Origin: Planctomycetota bacterium
Lineage (GTDB): Bacteria > Planctomycetota > Planctomycetia > Gemmatales > Gemmataceae
DNA length: 35,854 bases
Assembly: GCA_016872605.1 (NCBI GenBank)
Contig: VGZI01000046.1
Location: forward strand, 1 to 35,854
Reading direction: 5' to 3'
The stretch's first letter is position 1. Each line of letters opens with the position of its first letter. The position numbers and the translations under genes are program-made. The notes below the pieces were generated by a model, which saw only the letters and a program-made list of their open reading frames with translations, made no database searches and was not told where the DNA came from. Shown here in pieces: positions 16,571 through 24,899 of this stretch.

Positions 16571-16633
16571 CCGTTTAGCCTCTCGCCTCGGGCGAGCGCG
16601 CCGAACGTTCGCCCAAGGCGAGCGGCTAAACGG
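16571..16633. repeat. Imperfect palindrome before the RF-like gene
   Basis: The outer arms CCGTTTAGCC (16571-16580) and GGCTAAACGG (16624-16633) are exact complements, with CTCGCC/GGCGAG pairing inside. The right end overlaps the GGGAGA ribosome site of the next gene. Confidence 0.85.
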
Positions 16634-16642
16634 GAGAACATC

Positions 16643-17176
16643 ATGTCACGCTCGATCTGGTCCGTTTTGACGGATTCGCAACTCCTCGCACAATGCGAGG
16701 TCGACACGTATCGCGCCAGCGGTCCCGGTGGGCAGAAACGAAACAAGACCAGTTCGGCCGTGCGCATTCGTCATCTGCCTAGCGGCATGATCGTCATTGC
16801 CGAGGAGAGCCGATCGCAGCACGAGAACAAAGCGAAGGCGTTAAAGCGACTGCGACAGGCGTTTTTCTTGAAGTTGCGGGAACCGATTCGTGCCGAGGAA
16901 CTGAGCGCCGTCTCCCAGCGCGAGGCGCTCGCCTCGGCACGTTCTTCTTCTGGAAAGCTCGACGTTGGGCGAAAGGATGTTCGCTATTGGCCCTTGGTCG
17001 GCCTGGTGCTCGACGTGTTAGAAGCGACCGAAGCCCGCGTAAGCGATACCGCCCACACACTCGCCATCTCGACGGGCAATCTGATCGGCTTTCTCGAATC
17101 CGATCCCAAGGTCTGGGAACAAGCCAACCAAATGCGCTCCCGCTTCGGCCACAAGCCGCTCAAGCCGGGCGATTAG
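16643..17176 (+). CDS. Stand-alone release-factor-like protein (GGQ domain)
   Basis: A 177-residue protein with the peptidyl-tRNA-hydrolysing domain of class I release factors: [20 protein letters not shown] holds the GGQ motif at residues 29-31, followed by [16 protein letters not shown]. It lacks the codon-recognition domains of RF1/RF2, so it probably acts in ribosome rescue like ArfB, in the cytosol. The C-terminal 80 residues are not the short basic tail of ArfB but a helical segment ([21 protein letters not shown]...), so the recruitment mode may differ. A GGGAGA site precedes the ATG at the edge of the palindrome. Confidence 0.85.
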   Translation: MSRSIWSVLTDSQLLAQCEVDTYRASGPGGQKRNKTSSAVRIRHLPSGMIVIAEESRSQHENKAKALKRLRQAFFLKLREPIRAEELSAVSQREALASARSSSGKLDVGRKDVRYWPLVGLVLDVLEATEARVSDTAHTLAISTGNLIGFLESDPKVWEQANQMRSRFGHKPLKPGD

Positions 17177-17199
17177 CTGCTCTACGACTTTGCCATCCG

Positions 17200-18084
17200 T
17201 CATTGCTCGATTGCCACAACCTGCCTATCCCCTTCTTGTTCTTCGTGCCCTTCGTGGATCCGTTCTTCCGTGCTCGGTTCGATCGCATGGCGGCGCTGCA
17301 GCATGAACAGCACCAGGTACGCGCTCAACCCGGCGATCACATGCTTCAGCGTGTGGCCACTGACGAAGGCGGCCTGAGAATAGATGTCGCGATCGAGATA
17401 CTCGACGACCTTGGCCAGGCCGTAGCACAAAAGCGACGCCAGCATGTCGCCCGTGCCGCTGTAGCGCGGATTGAAGAAGAGAAACAGCATCGGCAACGTG
17501 ATCAGCGGGAAGAACTGGACGACGAGGTAGAAGCGCAGGTCGCCGGCGTTCTGCGTCTCGGTCCAGTGCCAGTAGAGCACGCTGCCGACGCCGAGCGCGA
17601 CCATCGGCCCTACCAACGGAGCGGAGATCTGCCAGGACAGGCGCTCCGCAACGATGGCCGTGAACAGTGCCATGAAAGTCCAGGCCAGGGCCATGCGGTC
17701 CCAGACCAGCGTCTCGTTGTTGGGGTTGGCGTGATACCACGATGACCCGATGCCGGTGAGCGCCAGACCGATGAAGTAAAGCCAATACGCCCAGCGTTCG
17801 GATGTTTGCAGAAAGGGTCGCGGCGAGCCGAGCCCCGTTAGGGGCCGGTTGTCGTCCGTCGGATTCTGCCACATCCAGATCATGCCCCACACGCCGACGA
17901 TCAAGAACGGCAGATTGCTCCAGACATTGAGCATGTGCGGCATGCCCAAGAGCGGCCGCTGGTCGGCGAAATTGTGATACGCCTCGGGCTGTGGAATCGG
18001 CGCCTTGAGCAGCAGGAACCCGCCGATGAACAGCATGCAGCCGAGGATGAGAAAAGCGACACGAACCGGGAACGGAACGTTCAT
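17200..18084 (-). CDS. Ceramidase-like membrane hydrolase (CREST superfamily)
   Basis: A 294-residue protein with about seven hydrophobic helices, matching alkaline ceramidase/Per1-like membrane hydrolases that hold a metal ion. Key residues are in the expected order: GIGSSWYH (Ser114-Ser115, His118), WDRM (Asp129), and SGHTLKHVIAG (His244, His248). The substrate is unknown; ceramide or another amide lipid is possible. An AGGAG site precedes the ATG at 18084. The last 25 residues (RIHEGHEEQEGD...) follow the last helix and are encoded by a repeat-like tract at 17232-17261, so the native end was probably near residue 270. Confidence 0.8.
   Translation of the reverse strand: MNVPFPVRVAFLILGCMLFIGGFLLLKAPIPQPEAYHNFADQRPLLGMPHMLNVWSNLPFLIVGVWGMIWMWQNPTDDNRPLTGLGSPRPFLQTSERWAYWLYFIGLALTGIGSSWYHANPNNETLVWDRMALAWTFMALFTAIVAERLSWQISAPLVGPMVALGVGSVLYWHWTETQNAGDLRFYLVVQFFPLITLPMLFLFFNPRYSGTGDMLASLLCYGLAKVVEYLDRDIYSQAAFVSGHTLKHVIAGLSAYLVLFMLQRRHAIEPSTEERIHEGHEEQEGDRQVVAIEQ
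17232..17261. repeat. CTTCGTG-type repeat forming the 3' end of the ceramidase-like gene
   Basis: The tract contains TTCTTGTTCTTCGTGCCC and TTCGTGGATCC-like units, translated on the - strand as IHEGHEEQEG. From memory this resembles a widely scattered intergenic repeat (CACGAAG units) of planctomycetes and other bacteria. Confidence 0.5.
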
Positions 18085-18129
18085 AGAGCGGCTTCTCCTG
18101 GTGCGGGAAGTTCGACGCTCAACAAGTTA

Positions 18130-18147
18130 GCGTAAACTAATATACGC
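18130..18147. promoter_or_regulatory. Operator-like inverted repeat in a divergent promoter region
   Basis: GCGTA (18130-18134) and TACGC (18143-18147) flank the A/T-rich AACTAATA, the most A/T-rich spot between the divergent ceramidase-like and isomerase genes. It could be a promoter or operator; no matched -35/-10 pair is clear. Confidence 0.3.
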
Positions 18148-18346
18148 AAAGATAGTCCCGCGGTCAAGCCCGATGGGCGATGAATGTGACGAACCGGAAG
18201 CACGAGCGACCATTCTCGAATGACCTTCCGTCGCGCTTGTAGTCTGGTCAACGCGCCAGCGTTTGTCAAAATAGCCGAGTCGTGTCGTGAATTCACTCAC
18301 CGCGCGTCTGCGTGACAAACGCTTGCGCATTTCGGAGTACGTTGCC

Positions 18347-19366
18347 ATGCCTACAAAATACCGCTTCACCTTCGGCCCGTGGAACATTTCGCAAGGACGC
18401 GATCCGTTCGGCCCGGAGGTTCGCAAGGAGGTTGCCTTTGCCGCCAAGATTCGCGAGTATAAGAAGCTTGGCTTCGACGGCGTGCAGTTCCACGACGACG
18501 ATGTCTGCCCGGCCGACCTCGACTTTCAGACGACGTTGAAGGAGACGGCCAAGGTCAAGAAGATGCTCGACGGCGAAGGGCTGTTTTGCGAGTTCATCGC
18601 GCCGCGGCTCTGGGAGCATCCCAAGACAATCGACGGCGCTTACACGTCGAACAGTTCCGGAGATCGCAAGTACGCCATCGAGCGCTCCAAGCGAGCCATC
18701 GACATCGCCAACGCCATCGGCTGCAAGGACATGGTGCTGTGGCTGGCGCGCGAAGGCTCGTACATCCGCGAAGCGAAATGCGCGATTACCGCGGTCGCGC
18801 GCATTGTCGATGCCGTCAACGCGATGCTCGAGCACGATCCAAACATTCGCATCCTCGGCGAGATGAAGCCGAACGAGCCGATGGACCAGGCGTACTGTCC
18901 GACCGTCGGACATTTCATGGGGTTGGTGTATCGTACGGCCGATCCGAACCGGGTCGGCGTGTTGATCGAATCGGCCCACTCGATTCTCGCCGGGCTCGAT
19001 CCATCCGACGACATGGCGTACGCCCTTTGGCACAAGAAGCTCTGGAGCGTGCACCTCAACGATCAAAACGGCTTGAAGTACGACCAGGACAAAACGTTCG
19101 GCTCCGTCGATCTGCGGCGAGCATTCAATACGGTGTGGGTCCTGGAGCGCGGCGGGTTCGACGGCTGCGTCGGCCTCGATGTCAAAGCGATGCGCACCAC
19201 CAAGCCGGCCGATCAGGCGAAACACCTCGCCAATAGCAAGGCGATTTTCGAACGCATGGTGGACCTCGTGCGCCGCGTCGATGCCACCAAGATCGAAGCG
19301 TACCGCGTGGAACGCGATTACGAGGGAATGGAGATGTACATTATCGAGCATCTGCTGGGAAAATGA
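18347..19366 (+). CDS. Xylose-isomerase-like TIM-barrel protein
   Basis: A 339-residue homologue of actinobacterial-type D-xylose isomerase (about 388 residues), shorter at the C-terminus. Compared from memory with Streptomyces XylA it keeps the catalytic His (His49, FHDDD), Trp132 (LWLAREG), metal ligands Glu172 (GEMKPNEP), Glu208 and His211 (IESAH), Asp246/Asp248 (KYDQD) and Asp278. Two positions differ: the Phe near the substrate is Trp89 (RLWEHP), and the metal-1 ligand Asp245 is His236 (SVHLNDQNG). A sugar isomerase or epimerase role is likely, but the substrate may not be xylose. The start at 18347 has GGAG 9 bases upstream; upstream codons lack family similarity. Confidence 0.85.
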   Translation: MPTKYRFTFGPWNISQGRDPFGPEVRKEVAFAAKIREYKKLGFDGVQFHDDDVCPADLDFQTTLKETAKVKKMLDGEGLFCEFIAPRLWEHPKTIDGAYTSNSSGDRKYAIERSKRAIDIANAIGCKDMVLWLAREGSYIREAKCAITAVARIVDAVNAMLEHDPNIRILGEMKPNEPMDQAYCPTVGHFMGLVYRTADPNRVGVLIESAHSILAGLDPSDDMAYALWHKKLWSVHLNDQNGLKYDQDKTFGSVDLRRAFNTVWVLERGGFDGCVGLDVKAMRTTKPADQAKHLANSKAIFERMVDLVRRVDATKIEAYRVERDYEGMEMYIIEHLLGK

Positions 19367-19394
19367 CTGCGACCGGATACGTGAGGAATGAACC

Positions 19395-19616
19395 ATGGCA
19401 GGAAAAAAAAGTCGGAAGCGCCTTGGCATGGCGCGTCCGGCACTCAGCGTGGCGACGTTTGCCGACATCCAACGAGAGGATCGGGACTATTGGAAACACC
19501 AAACGCCCCAGGCCCGCTTGAGAGCAACGGAATTGATGCGGCGGATCAACTATGGCAAAGCAGCTACCAGACGACTTCAGAGATTTCTTGAAATTGTGCA
19601 ATCAGAAGCGCGTTAA
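19395..19616 (+). CDS. Small protein paired with a nucleotidyltransferase (possible antitoxin)
   Basis: A 73-residue basic protein with no enzyme motif. Its second half (YWKHQTPQARLRATELMRRI followed by NYG and RLQRFLEIV) resembles small proteins I recall as regularly encoded just upstream of minimal nucleotidyltransferases. GAGG lies 8 bases before the ATG. It overlaps the next gene by 65 bases in another frame, so the two are likely co-translated. An antitoxin or partner-subunit role is inferred from this arrangement only. Confidence 0.65.
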   Translation: MAGKKSRKRLGMARPALSVATFADIQREDRDYWKHQTPQARLRATELMRRINYGKAATRRLQRFLEIVQSEAR

Positions 19617-19998
19617 ATATCTGCTCATTGGCGGCTATGCTGTGAGCTATTACGGATATCCGCGTGCGACGGCCGACATGGATATTTGGATCGAGAGATC
19701 GGAAAGAAACGCCGAGAAGATCGTCGAGGTCCTTCGCGAGTTTGGATTTGACGTGCCGGAACTCGGCCCGGAGCCTTTTCTGGAGCCGGGCAAGATTATT
19801 CGAATGGGCCGCCCACCGATGCGTTTGGAATTGCTCAATGACATTAGCGGAGTTACGTTCGATCAATGTTATCCGAAGCGGAATCGCGTCAAGCTGGATG
19901 GCATCTGGGTGACCATCATTAGCATCGCGCATCTCAGGATCAACAAGAGAGCAGCGGGTCGCCTTAAGGATCTGGACGATCTCGAGAATCTGGCGTGA
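19552..19998 (+). CDS. Minimal nucleotidyltransferase (AbiEii/DUF6036-like), possible toxin
   Basis: A 148-residue protein with the polymerase-beta-type nucleotidyltransferase signature: IGGYAVSYYGYPRATADMDIWI, where Gly27-Gly28 and Asp42/Asp44 would bind the nucleotide phosphates and metal. A C-terminal helix (INKRAAGRLKDLDDLENL) is also typical of this family. Related proteins include the toxin AbiEii of type IV systems and uncharacterised DUF6036 proteins, which may add nucleotides to RNA or protein targets. It overlaps the small upstream gene, forming a two-gene module. The toxin role is inferred, not shown. Confidence 0.78.
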   Translation: MAKQLPDDFRDFLKLCNQKRVKYLLIGGYAVSYYGYPRATADMDIWIERSERNAEKIVEVLREFGFDVPELGPEPFLEPGKIIRMGRPPMRLELLNDISGVTFDQCYPKRNRVKLDGIWVTIISIAHLRINKRAAGRLKDLDDLENLA

Positions 19999-20036
19999 CC
20001 TTTAGTTTCCTCTTCGCGCAGGTTCACAGCATCCGC

Positions 20037-20927
20037 TTAGTCCAGGGCGACAGTCTCCCCGCCCGCAGGCGTGATGACGGCACGCCAGGCAGCGAGCGAG
20101 ACCGACGGGCTTACCGTGCGGGTCGCACCGTCGCCGAGCAGGACCACCATCGCGTCGTGCGGCGTCGACGTGTCAGCTGTCGAGTTGACGCATTTGGCCG
20201 GGAGCGGTTGAACTTGAAAGATGCGGTTGACATTGGCGTTGACCCACGCCACTCCGGGACTTGCCGAGTAATACGCCACCTCGGCATGGGCCGTGACGCC
20301 GGCGCCGTTGCCCCAGGTTCGCACATCCCCATTTTGGCCGCAGATCGCGAGACGTTCGAAGCACAGCGCAGTGTTCGAGGCGCCGTCGGGAAACGTAGCC
20401 TGTAGCCTGGGCGGCGGACAGGTGTCGCCGAAGACTTGGCCGTTGAAGCTGTAGCTGGTAATGGCGTATCCCGTCCCGCTCGCCAGGCTGTTGGGCCCGG
20501 TGTTGGTCGTGAAGTCAACGGTCATGCTCGGATCGGATGGGCAGACATAGATGATCGGCGTCGGAATCTGATTGGGGCCGTTGAACGCATTGCTGGCGGA
20601 CGTGCCATTCCACTTCCGCATCAGGGCTTGCTGCTCGAGAAACGGCAGAAGATAGAAATGCACCGTCCCATCGAACGTGCTCGGATTGGAGGGGGAGAAG
20701 GCGCTGGGGTAGCCACGCTCGTGAAAGCGCGGCATGCGCTTGTAAAGGTCGTGGGCAGAATGGCAGGCGATGCCGATCTGCTTGACGTTGTTGAGGCATT
20801 GGCTCCGCGCCGCTGCAGCACGCACTTTCTGAATCGCCGGCAGAAGCAATCCAATCAAGATGGCGATGATCGCGATCACCACCAACAGTTCAATCAACGT
20901 AAACGCTCGGCGCGGCGCACGGGACAT
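20037..20927 (-). CDS. DUF1559 protein with prepilin-type N-terminus
   Basis: A 296-residue protein of the large planctomycete DUF1559 family. It begins with a type IV prepilin-like leader and helix ([28 protein letters not shown]), then [25 protein letters not shown], the usual start of the DUF1559 domain. Near the end the H-X9-DG motif appears as a variant with one residue fewer ([11 protein letters not shown]). The start at 20927 has GGAGGAAG 7 bases upstream. Members are thought to be surface or pseudopilus-like proteins; the role is unknown. It is a single gene on the - strand. Confidence 0.92.
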   Translation of the reverse strand: MSRAPRRAFTLIELLVVIAIIAILIGLLLPAIQKVRAAAARSQCLNNVKQIGIACHSAHDLYKRMPRFHERGYPSAFSPSNPSTFDGTVHFYLLPFLEQQALMRKWNGTSASNAFNGPNQIPTPIIYVCPSDPSMTVDFTTNTGPNSLASGTGYAITSYSFNGQVFGDTCPPPRLQATFPDGASNTALCFERLAICGQNGDVRTWGNGAGVTAHAEVAYYSASPGVAWVNANVNRIFQVQPLPAKCVNSTADTSTPHDAMVVLLGDGATRTVSPSVSLAAWRAVITPAGGETVALD

Positions 20928-21133
20928 GGCATCTTCCTCCGGCAATCGGACGTGCAGTCGGAATATCGGCAAATGAGCGACAGGCTTCGATCCATTGCGA
21001 GCGTCGATCGAAAGACAATGATGCCGATCGGCGCCGCATCCAAATGTGAGAGCATCTTAATCAATGGGGCAACGAATTGCAAGCAAAAAATCCGATTCAT
21101 GCGGTAATGTTCGGTTAGCCACGGATTACCTCT

Positions 21134-21162
21134 TTGACAGGGCTGGACTTATGACCTAGGCT
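21134..21162 (+). promoter_or_regulatory. Candidate sigma-70 promoter for the PilZ gene
   Basis: TTGACA (21134-21139) is a perfect -35. Seventeen bases later TAGGCT (21157-21162) is a weak -10. Transcription would begin about 30 bases before the PilZ start at 21201. Confidence 0.45.
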
Positions 21163-21200
21163 TGTGGAAAGCCCAGAGTGCCTCCCCCGTCGAGGAGATC

Positions 21201-21923
21201 ATGGCTCAGCAAGCTTTTTCGTTCTGGCGCCGATGGTTCGGCCAGGCCGAATCCGAGCCGACGGCTGATGTTGCCGTGGAAGCAGATCGCCGTCTCTGGT
21301 TGCGATATCCGACCGATCTGGAGGGCAACGTTCAGTTGGCCGAAAAAAAGGATGCCGACAAGATGCTTGCGCAGGTGCGCGACCTGTCCGCCGGCGGGGC
21401 GAACGTGATTGTCGATCGTCCGGTGCAACCAGGGCATATGCTGACGCTCGAGTTGCCGACGCATGACGGCGAAGTTCGCACGGTGTTGGCGTGCGTCGTT
21501 CGCACGGTTCCACAGGGCGACGACGCGTGGTCGCTCGGCTGCGTCTTCTCGCGCGAATTGAGCGACGGCGATCTGCAAGCCTGCGGCGCCGAAAAATCTC
21601 CCGCCGACGACAACGACAAACGCATCTGGGTCCGTTACAGTTGTTCCATCAAAGCGTCCTATCGCATGTACGGCAATTTGACGGCTGACATGACGTCCGT
21701 CGAAGTGCTCAACCTCTCAGCGACCGGCATCGGATTGGTGGTGTCTACCGCCATCGACGCCGGCGCTCTTTTGACTCTCGAACTACATGACAAATCAGGT
21801 CACAAGGTCTGCGCGATCCTCGCCTGCGTCGTCCATACCTCGCGGCGAGCACGGGGAGAATTCTCCGTTGGCTGCAATTTCATCCGCGAATTGACGGAAG
21901 AGGAAATGCAATCGCTTCTGTAA
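21201..21923 (+). CDS. Tandem PilZ-domain protein (c-di-GMP binding)
   Basis: A 240-residue protein with two PilZ domains in a row. The first (about 30-125) has the arginine motif RRLWLRYP and RDLSAGGANV; the second (about 137-240) has KRIWVRYS and LNLSATGIGL. Each pair matches the RxxxR and [D/N]xSxxG elements that hold cyclic di-GMP. No signal peptide or output domain is visible, so it is probably a cytosolic sensor that acts on a partner. The ATG at 21201 follows GAGGAG. A good -35 element lies upstream. It is a single gene between unlike neighbours. Confidence 0.85.
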   Translation: MAQQAFSFWRRWFGQAESEPTADVAVEADRRLWLRYPTDLEGNVQLAEKKDADKMLAQVRDLSAGGANVIVDRPVQPGHMLTLELPTHDGEVRTVLACVVRTVPQGDDAWSLGCVFSRELSDGDLQACGAEKSPADDNDKRIWVRYSCSIKASYRMYGNLTADMTSVEVLNLSATGIGLVVSTAIDAGALLTLELHDKSGHKVCAILACVVHTSRRARGEFSVGCNFIRELTEEEMQSLL

Positions 21924-21989
21924 GTCACCATTCGTAAAATCGCAGCGTCGCCGTACCAGAGCAGCAAGCCTGCCAGGAGACGCCATTCG

Positions 21990-23567
21990 ATGACGCTGCG
22001 TTCGCTAATTCTTGTCCTTATGCTGGCCGCACCGCACGTCTCGGCAGCGCCGCCGAAAGTCGACTACTTTTACCCCGCCGGCGCTCAACGCGGAAGCACC
22101 GTCGAAGTCACGGTCGGCGGCACGTTCGAACGCTGGCCGGTGCAAGCATGGAGCGACAACAAGGGAATTGACGTCACGGCGGCCAAGACCAGCGGCAAAA
22201 TGACGGTGACCGTCGCCGCCGACACCGAGCCCGGAGTCTATTTCATTCGACTCTTTGACGAGCAAGGCGCCAGCATCGCTCGGCCGTTCATCGTCGGCAC
22301 GTTGCTGGAGATGCTCGAAAAGGAGCCGAACGACGATCCGAAGAAGCCGCACGCGCTCGACAAGCCGGGCGTCGTCGTCAACGGCCGACTCGACAAGCCC
22401 GGGGATGTCGATGTTTTCGCAGTCCCCCTCAAGAAAGGTGAAACGCTCGTCGCCTCGGTCGAAGCATACAAGACTTTGCGTTCGCCGATGGACGGTGTCC
22501 TGCAGATTCTCTCGTCCGATGGCTTCGTGCTCGAGCAGAACGACGACTACCAGGACTTCGACCCTCAGATCGCCTTCACGGCGCCTAAGGATGGCGTCTA
22601 CCTCGTTCGCCTCTTCGCATTCCCATCGGTCCCTGACGCCAGCATCCGTTTCGCCGGCAAGGAGAATTTCGTATATCGCCTGACGCTGACGACGGGGCCT
22701 TTCGTCGAGTATGCGTACCCGCTGGCAGTCGCTCGACAACAGAAAAAGACCGTCGAATTGGTCGGCTGGAACATTCCGGCGACCGATCGCACGTTCAACG
22801 TCTTTTCGCGCGCCACAGCGGATCGAGCCAAATTCTATCATGCACAGATCGCCAATCCGTTTCACGTTTGGCTGGAAGCGAACGACGCGATCGTGAAATC
22901 GAAAGCAACCCGCGAGTCGCCACAGCCGGTGACGTTGCCCATCACGATCAGCGGCCGGCTCGATCGCCCGGGCGATGTCGATGTGTACCAATTCGACGTC
23001 AAAAAAGGACAGAAGGTCGCCGTACGCATCGCCGGGCGAACGCTCGGGTTCCCGATCGATCCGACGCTGCGTGTGACCGATTCGGCCGGCAAATCGTTGA
23101 GCCAGGCGAAGGCCCCCGCCATCGGCAGCGATCCAACGCTCGACGTCACGCCGACTGCCGACGGAGCCCATCGCGTCGAGATCACCGATCTGCACGCACG
23201 CGGCGGAATGCGCTTCGTTTATCGCTTGCGCTTGGGCCCAATCGCACCCGACTTCGAGTTGAAAGTCGCCGATGATCGCTTCGTCCTGACGCCGAGCAAA
23301 TCGCTCGACATCCCCGTCGCGATCACGCGAAGCGGCGGCCTCAATCAGGACATCACGTTCAGCGTCGAAGGCTTGCCGAAAGAGATCGGCGTCATGTCTT
23401 CCGCCAAAGGGGTGTCTTTGCACGTCATGAATGACAAGGCATCCTTCAATGGCCCGATCCGCATCGTCGGCACGGCCAAGGACGGCGCCTCACGGATGGC
23501 GCGGGCCACCGTCGCCGACCTGGGCCGAACGACGGATAGCTTGTGGCTAACTCGCGTGCAGAAGTGA
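21990..23567 (+). CDS. Secreted pre-peptidase (PPC) domain protein
   Basis: A 525-residue exported protein: signal peptide MTLRSLILVLMLAAPHVSAA, then an Ig/TIG-like domain (VDYFYPAGAQRGSTVEVTVGG), then two PPC-type beta-sandwich domains. The first begins at about residue 110 (EKEPNDDPKK ... GRLDKPGDVDVFAV), the second near 315 (GRLDRPGDVDVYQFDVKKGQ). A final beta domain (DRFVLTPSKSLDIPVAITRSGG) resembles the tail of similar planctomycete proteins. No protease domain is present, so it probably binds surface or extracellular material. The role is unknown. Confidence 0.85.
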   Translation: MTLRSLILVLMLAAPHVSAAPPKVDYFYPAGAQRGSTVEVTVGGTFERWPVQAWSDNKGIDVTAAKTSGKMTVTVAADTEPGVYFIRLFDEQGASIARPFIVGTLLEMLEKEPNDDPKKPHALDKPGVVVNGRLDKPGDVDVFAVPLKKGETLVASVEAYKTLRSPMDGVLQILSSDGFVLEQNDDYQDFDPQIAFTAPKDGVYLVRLFAFPSVPDASIRFAGKENFVYRLTLTTGPFVEYAYPLAVARQQKKTVELVGWNIPATDRTFNVFSRATADRAKFYHAQIANPFHVWLEANDAIVKSKATRESPQPVTLPITISGRLDRPGDVDVYQFDVKKGQKVAVRIAGRTLGFPIDPTLRVTDSAGKSLSQAKAPAIGSDPTLDVTPTADGAHRVEITDLHARGGMRFVYRLRLGPIAPDFELKVADDRFVLTPSKSLDIPVAITRSGGLNQDITFSVEGLPKEIGVMSSAKGVSLHVMNDKASFNGPIRIVGTAKDGASRMARATVADLGRTTDSLWLTRVQK

Positions 23568-23643
23568 GCCCGACCGAGTAGCTGGTATTGAGCACCAGGT
23601 CCCGAGTCGCCAGCAGCCGCCTCGCCTCCACCACTCACCACCC

Positions 23644-23649
23644 TATACT
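23644..23649 (+). promoter_or_regulatory. Candidate -10 element placed for a leaderless argJ transcript
   Basis: TATACT lies only 7 bases before the argJ ATG at 23657. A start about 7 bases downstream of a -10 would fall at or next to the ATG, and there is no Shine-Dalgarno site. No convincing -35 is seen. Confidence 0.3.
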
Positions 23650-23656
23650 GATCGGC

Positions 23657-24850
23657 ATGACTACCTGGCACATCGCGAACGGCTATCGTTTTGCGGGCGT
23701 TCATTCGGGACTGAGGGCGAACGAACCGGGGCGGCTTGATCTGGCGCTCATCGTCAGCGATCGGCCCGCGGTCGCGGCGGGTGTCTTCACGCAAAATCGC
23801 GTCTGTGCGGCGCCGGTCCATGTCTGCCGCGAACGACTACCGACGAAAGAGGCTCGCGGCATCGTCGTCTGTTCCGGCAATGCCAACGCCTGCACCGGCC
23901 AGCAAGGTCTCGACGACGCTCGGCACATGACCGCGCTTGCCGGCCAGGCGCTCGGCGTCGACGCCAAGCAAATGCTCGTCTGCTCGACCGGCGTTATCGG
24001 GCGACTGCTGCCGATGGCGGTCATGGAATCGGGAATCCCGGCCGCGGCGAAAGACGTGGCGACGGGGCCGGAGGCGCTCGAACGGGCGGCGCGGGCTATC
24101 CTCACGACCGACACGCGCGTCAAGGTTCGCACCCGCCAGCTCGTCATCAACGGCCAGCAAGTCAACATCACCGGTTTTGCCAAGGGCGCCGCGATGATCG
24201 GGCCCAACATGGCCACCATGCTCGCGTTCGTCCTCACTGACGCGCCGCTTGATGTCGCGGACTTGCAGGCACTCGCGCCAATCGCCGCCGATCGGTCCTT
24301 TAACTGCATCAGCGTCGAAGGACACACCAGCACCAACGACTCGCTGATCTTCCTGGCCAACGGCGATGGCCCGAAGCTGAAAGGTGATGCGCTGCGAGCG
24401 TTCAATGAAGCGGCGATCGGTGTGTGCGAGGAGTTAGCCCGCGACATGGCGTCCGATGCCGAAGGGGCGAGCCATTTGATCACGATTCATGTCGAAGGCA
24501 CACGCAACGATGCCGAGGCGCGGACGATCGCCAAGACGATTGCCGAGAGCGCATTGGTCAAGACAGCGTTCTTCGGCGCCGATCCGAACTGGGGGCGCAT
24601 CGTGTCCGCCGCGGGCTACTCGGGCATCGCGTTTGACGAGTCGCAATTATCGCTTCGGCTCGGCGACTTTTTGTTGTACGAGAAGGGGACGCCTCTTCCC
24701 TTTGACCCGTCCGCGGTGTCGGCGTTCATGAAGGCTAATCGCGAGCTGACTATTCGATTGATCTTCACGCTGGGCGCCGGCCGCTGCACGTTCTACACGT
24801 GCGATCTGACCTACGACTATGTGCGCCTCAATGCGGACTACACGACGTAG
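23657..24850 (+). CDS. argJ: Glutamate N-acetyltransferase / amino-acid acetyltransferase
   Basis: Moves acetyl from N-acetylornithine to glutamate in the cyclic arginine pathway, and may also make N-acetylglutamate from acetyl-CoA. At 397 residues it has the family's usual length. The self-cleavage site is present: KGAAMIGPNMATMLAF, where Thr187 becomes the nucleophile after the chain splits between Ala186 and Thr187. Other family parts are NANACTGQQG, STGVIGRLLPM and the C-terminal FFGADPNWGRIVSAAGYSG. The start at 23657 fits the family N-terminus. No other arginine genes are adjacent. Whether it is mono- or bifunctional cannot be read from sequence. Confidence 0.95.
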   Translation: MTTWHIANGYRFAGVHSGLRANEPGRLDLALIVSDRPAVAAGVFTQNRVCAAPVHVCRERLPTKEARGIVVCSGNANACTGQQGLDDARHMTALAGQALGVDAKQMLVCSTGVIGRLLPMAVMESGIPAAAKDVATGPEALERAARAILTTDTRVKVRTRQLVINGQQVNITGFAKGAAMIGPNMATMLAFVLTDAPLDVADLQALAPIAADRSFNCISVEGHTSTNDSLIFLANGDGPKLKGDALRAFNEAAIGVCEELARDMASDAEGASHLITIHVEGTRNDAEARTIAKTIAESALVKTAFFGADPNWGRIVSAAGYSGIAFDESQLSLRLGDFLLYEKGTPLPFDPSAVSAFMKANRELTIRLIFTLGAGRCTFYTCDLTYDYVRLNADYTT

Positions 24851-24899
24851 TGCAACGGTCGGTTTCTGGTCCGTAACGTCAACGGGCGATCCACTCGCA

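Noticed and set aside
18293..19468. A 391-codon open frame on the - strand opposite the isomerase gene
   Set aside because: It is the shadow of the xylose-isomerase-like gene, without motifs and spanning its whole length.
22005..23423. A 472-codon open frame on the - strand opposite the PPC-domain gene
   Set aside because: It mirrors a well-supported + strand gene with signal peptide and domains. It has no family motifs; long antisense frames are expected in G+C-rich coding DNA.
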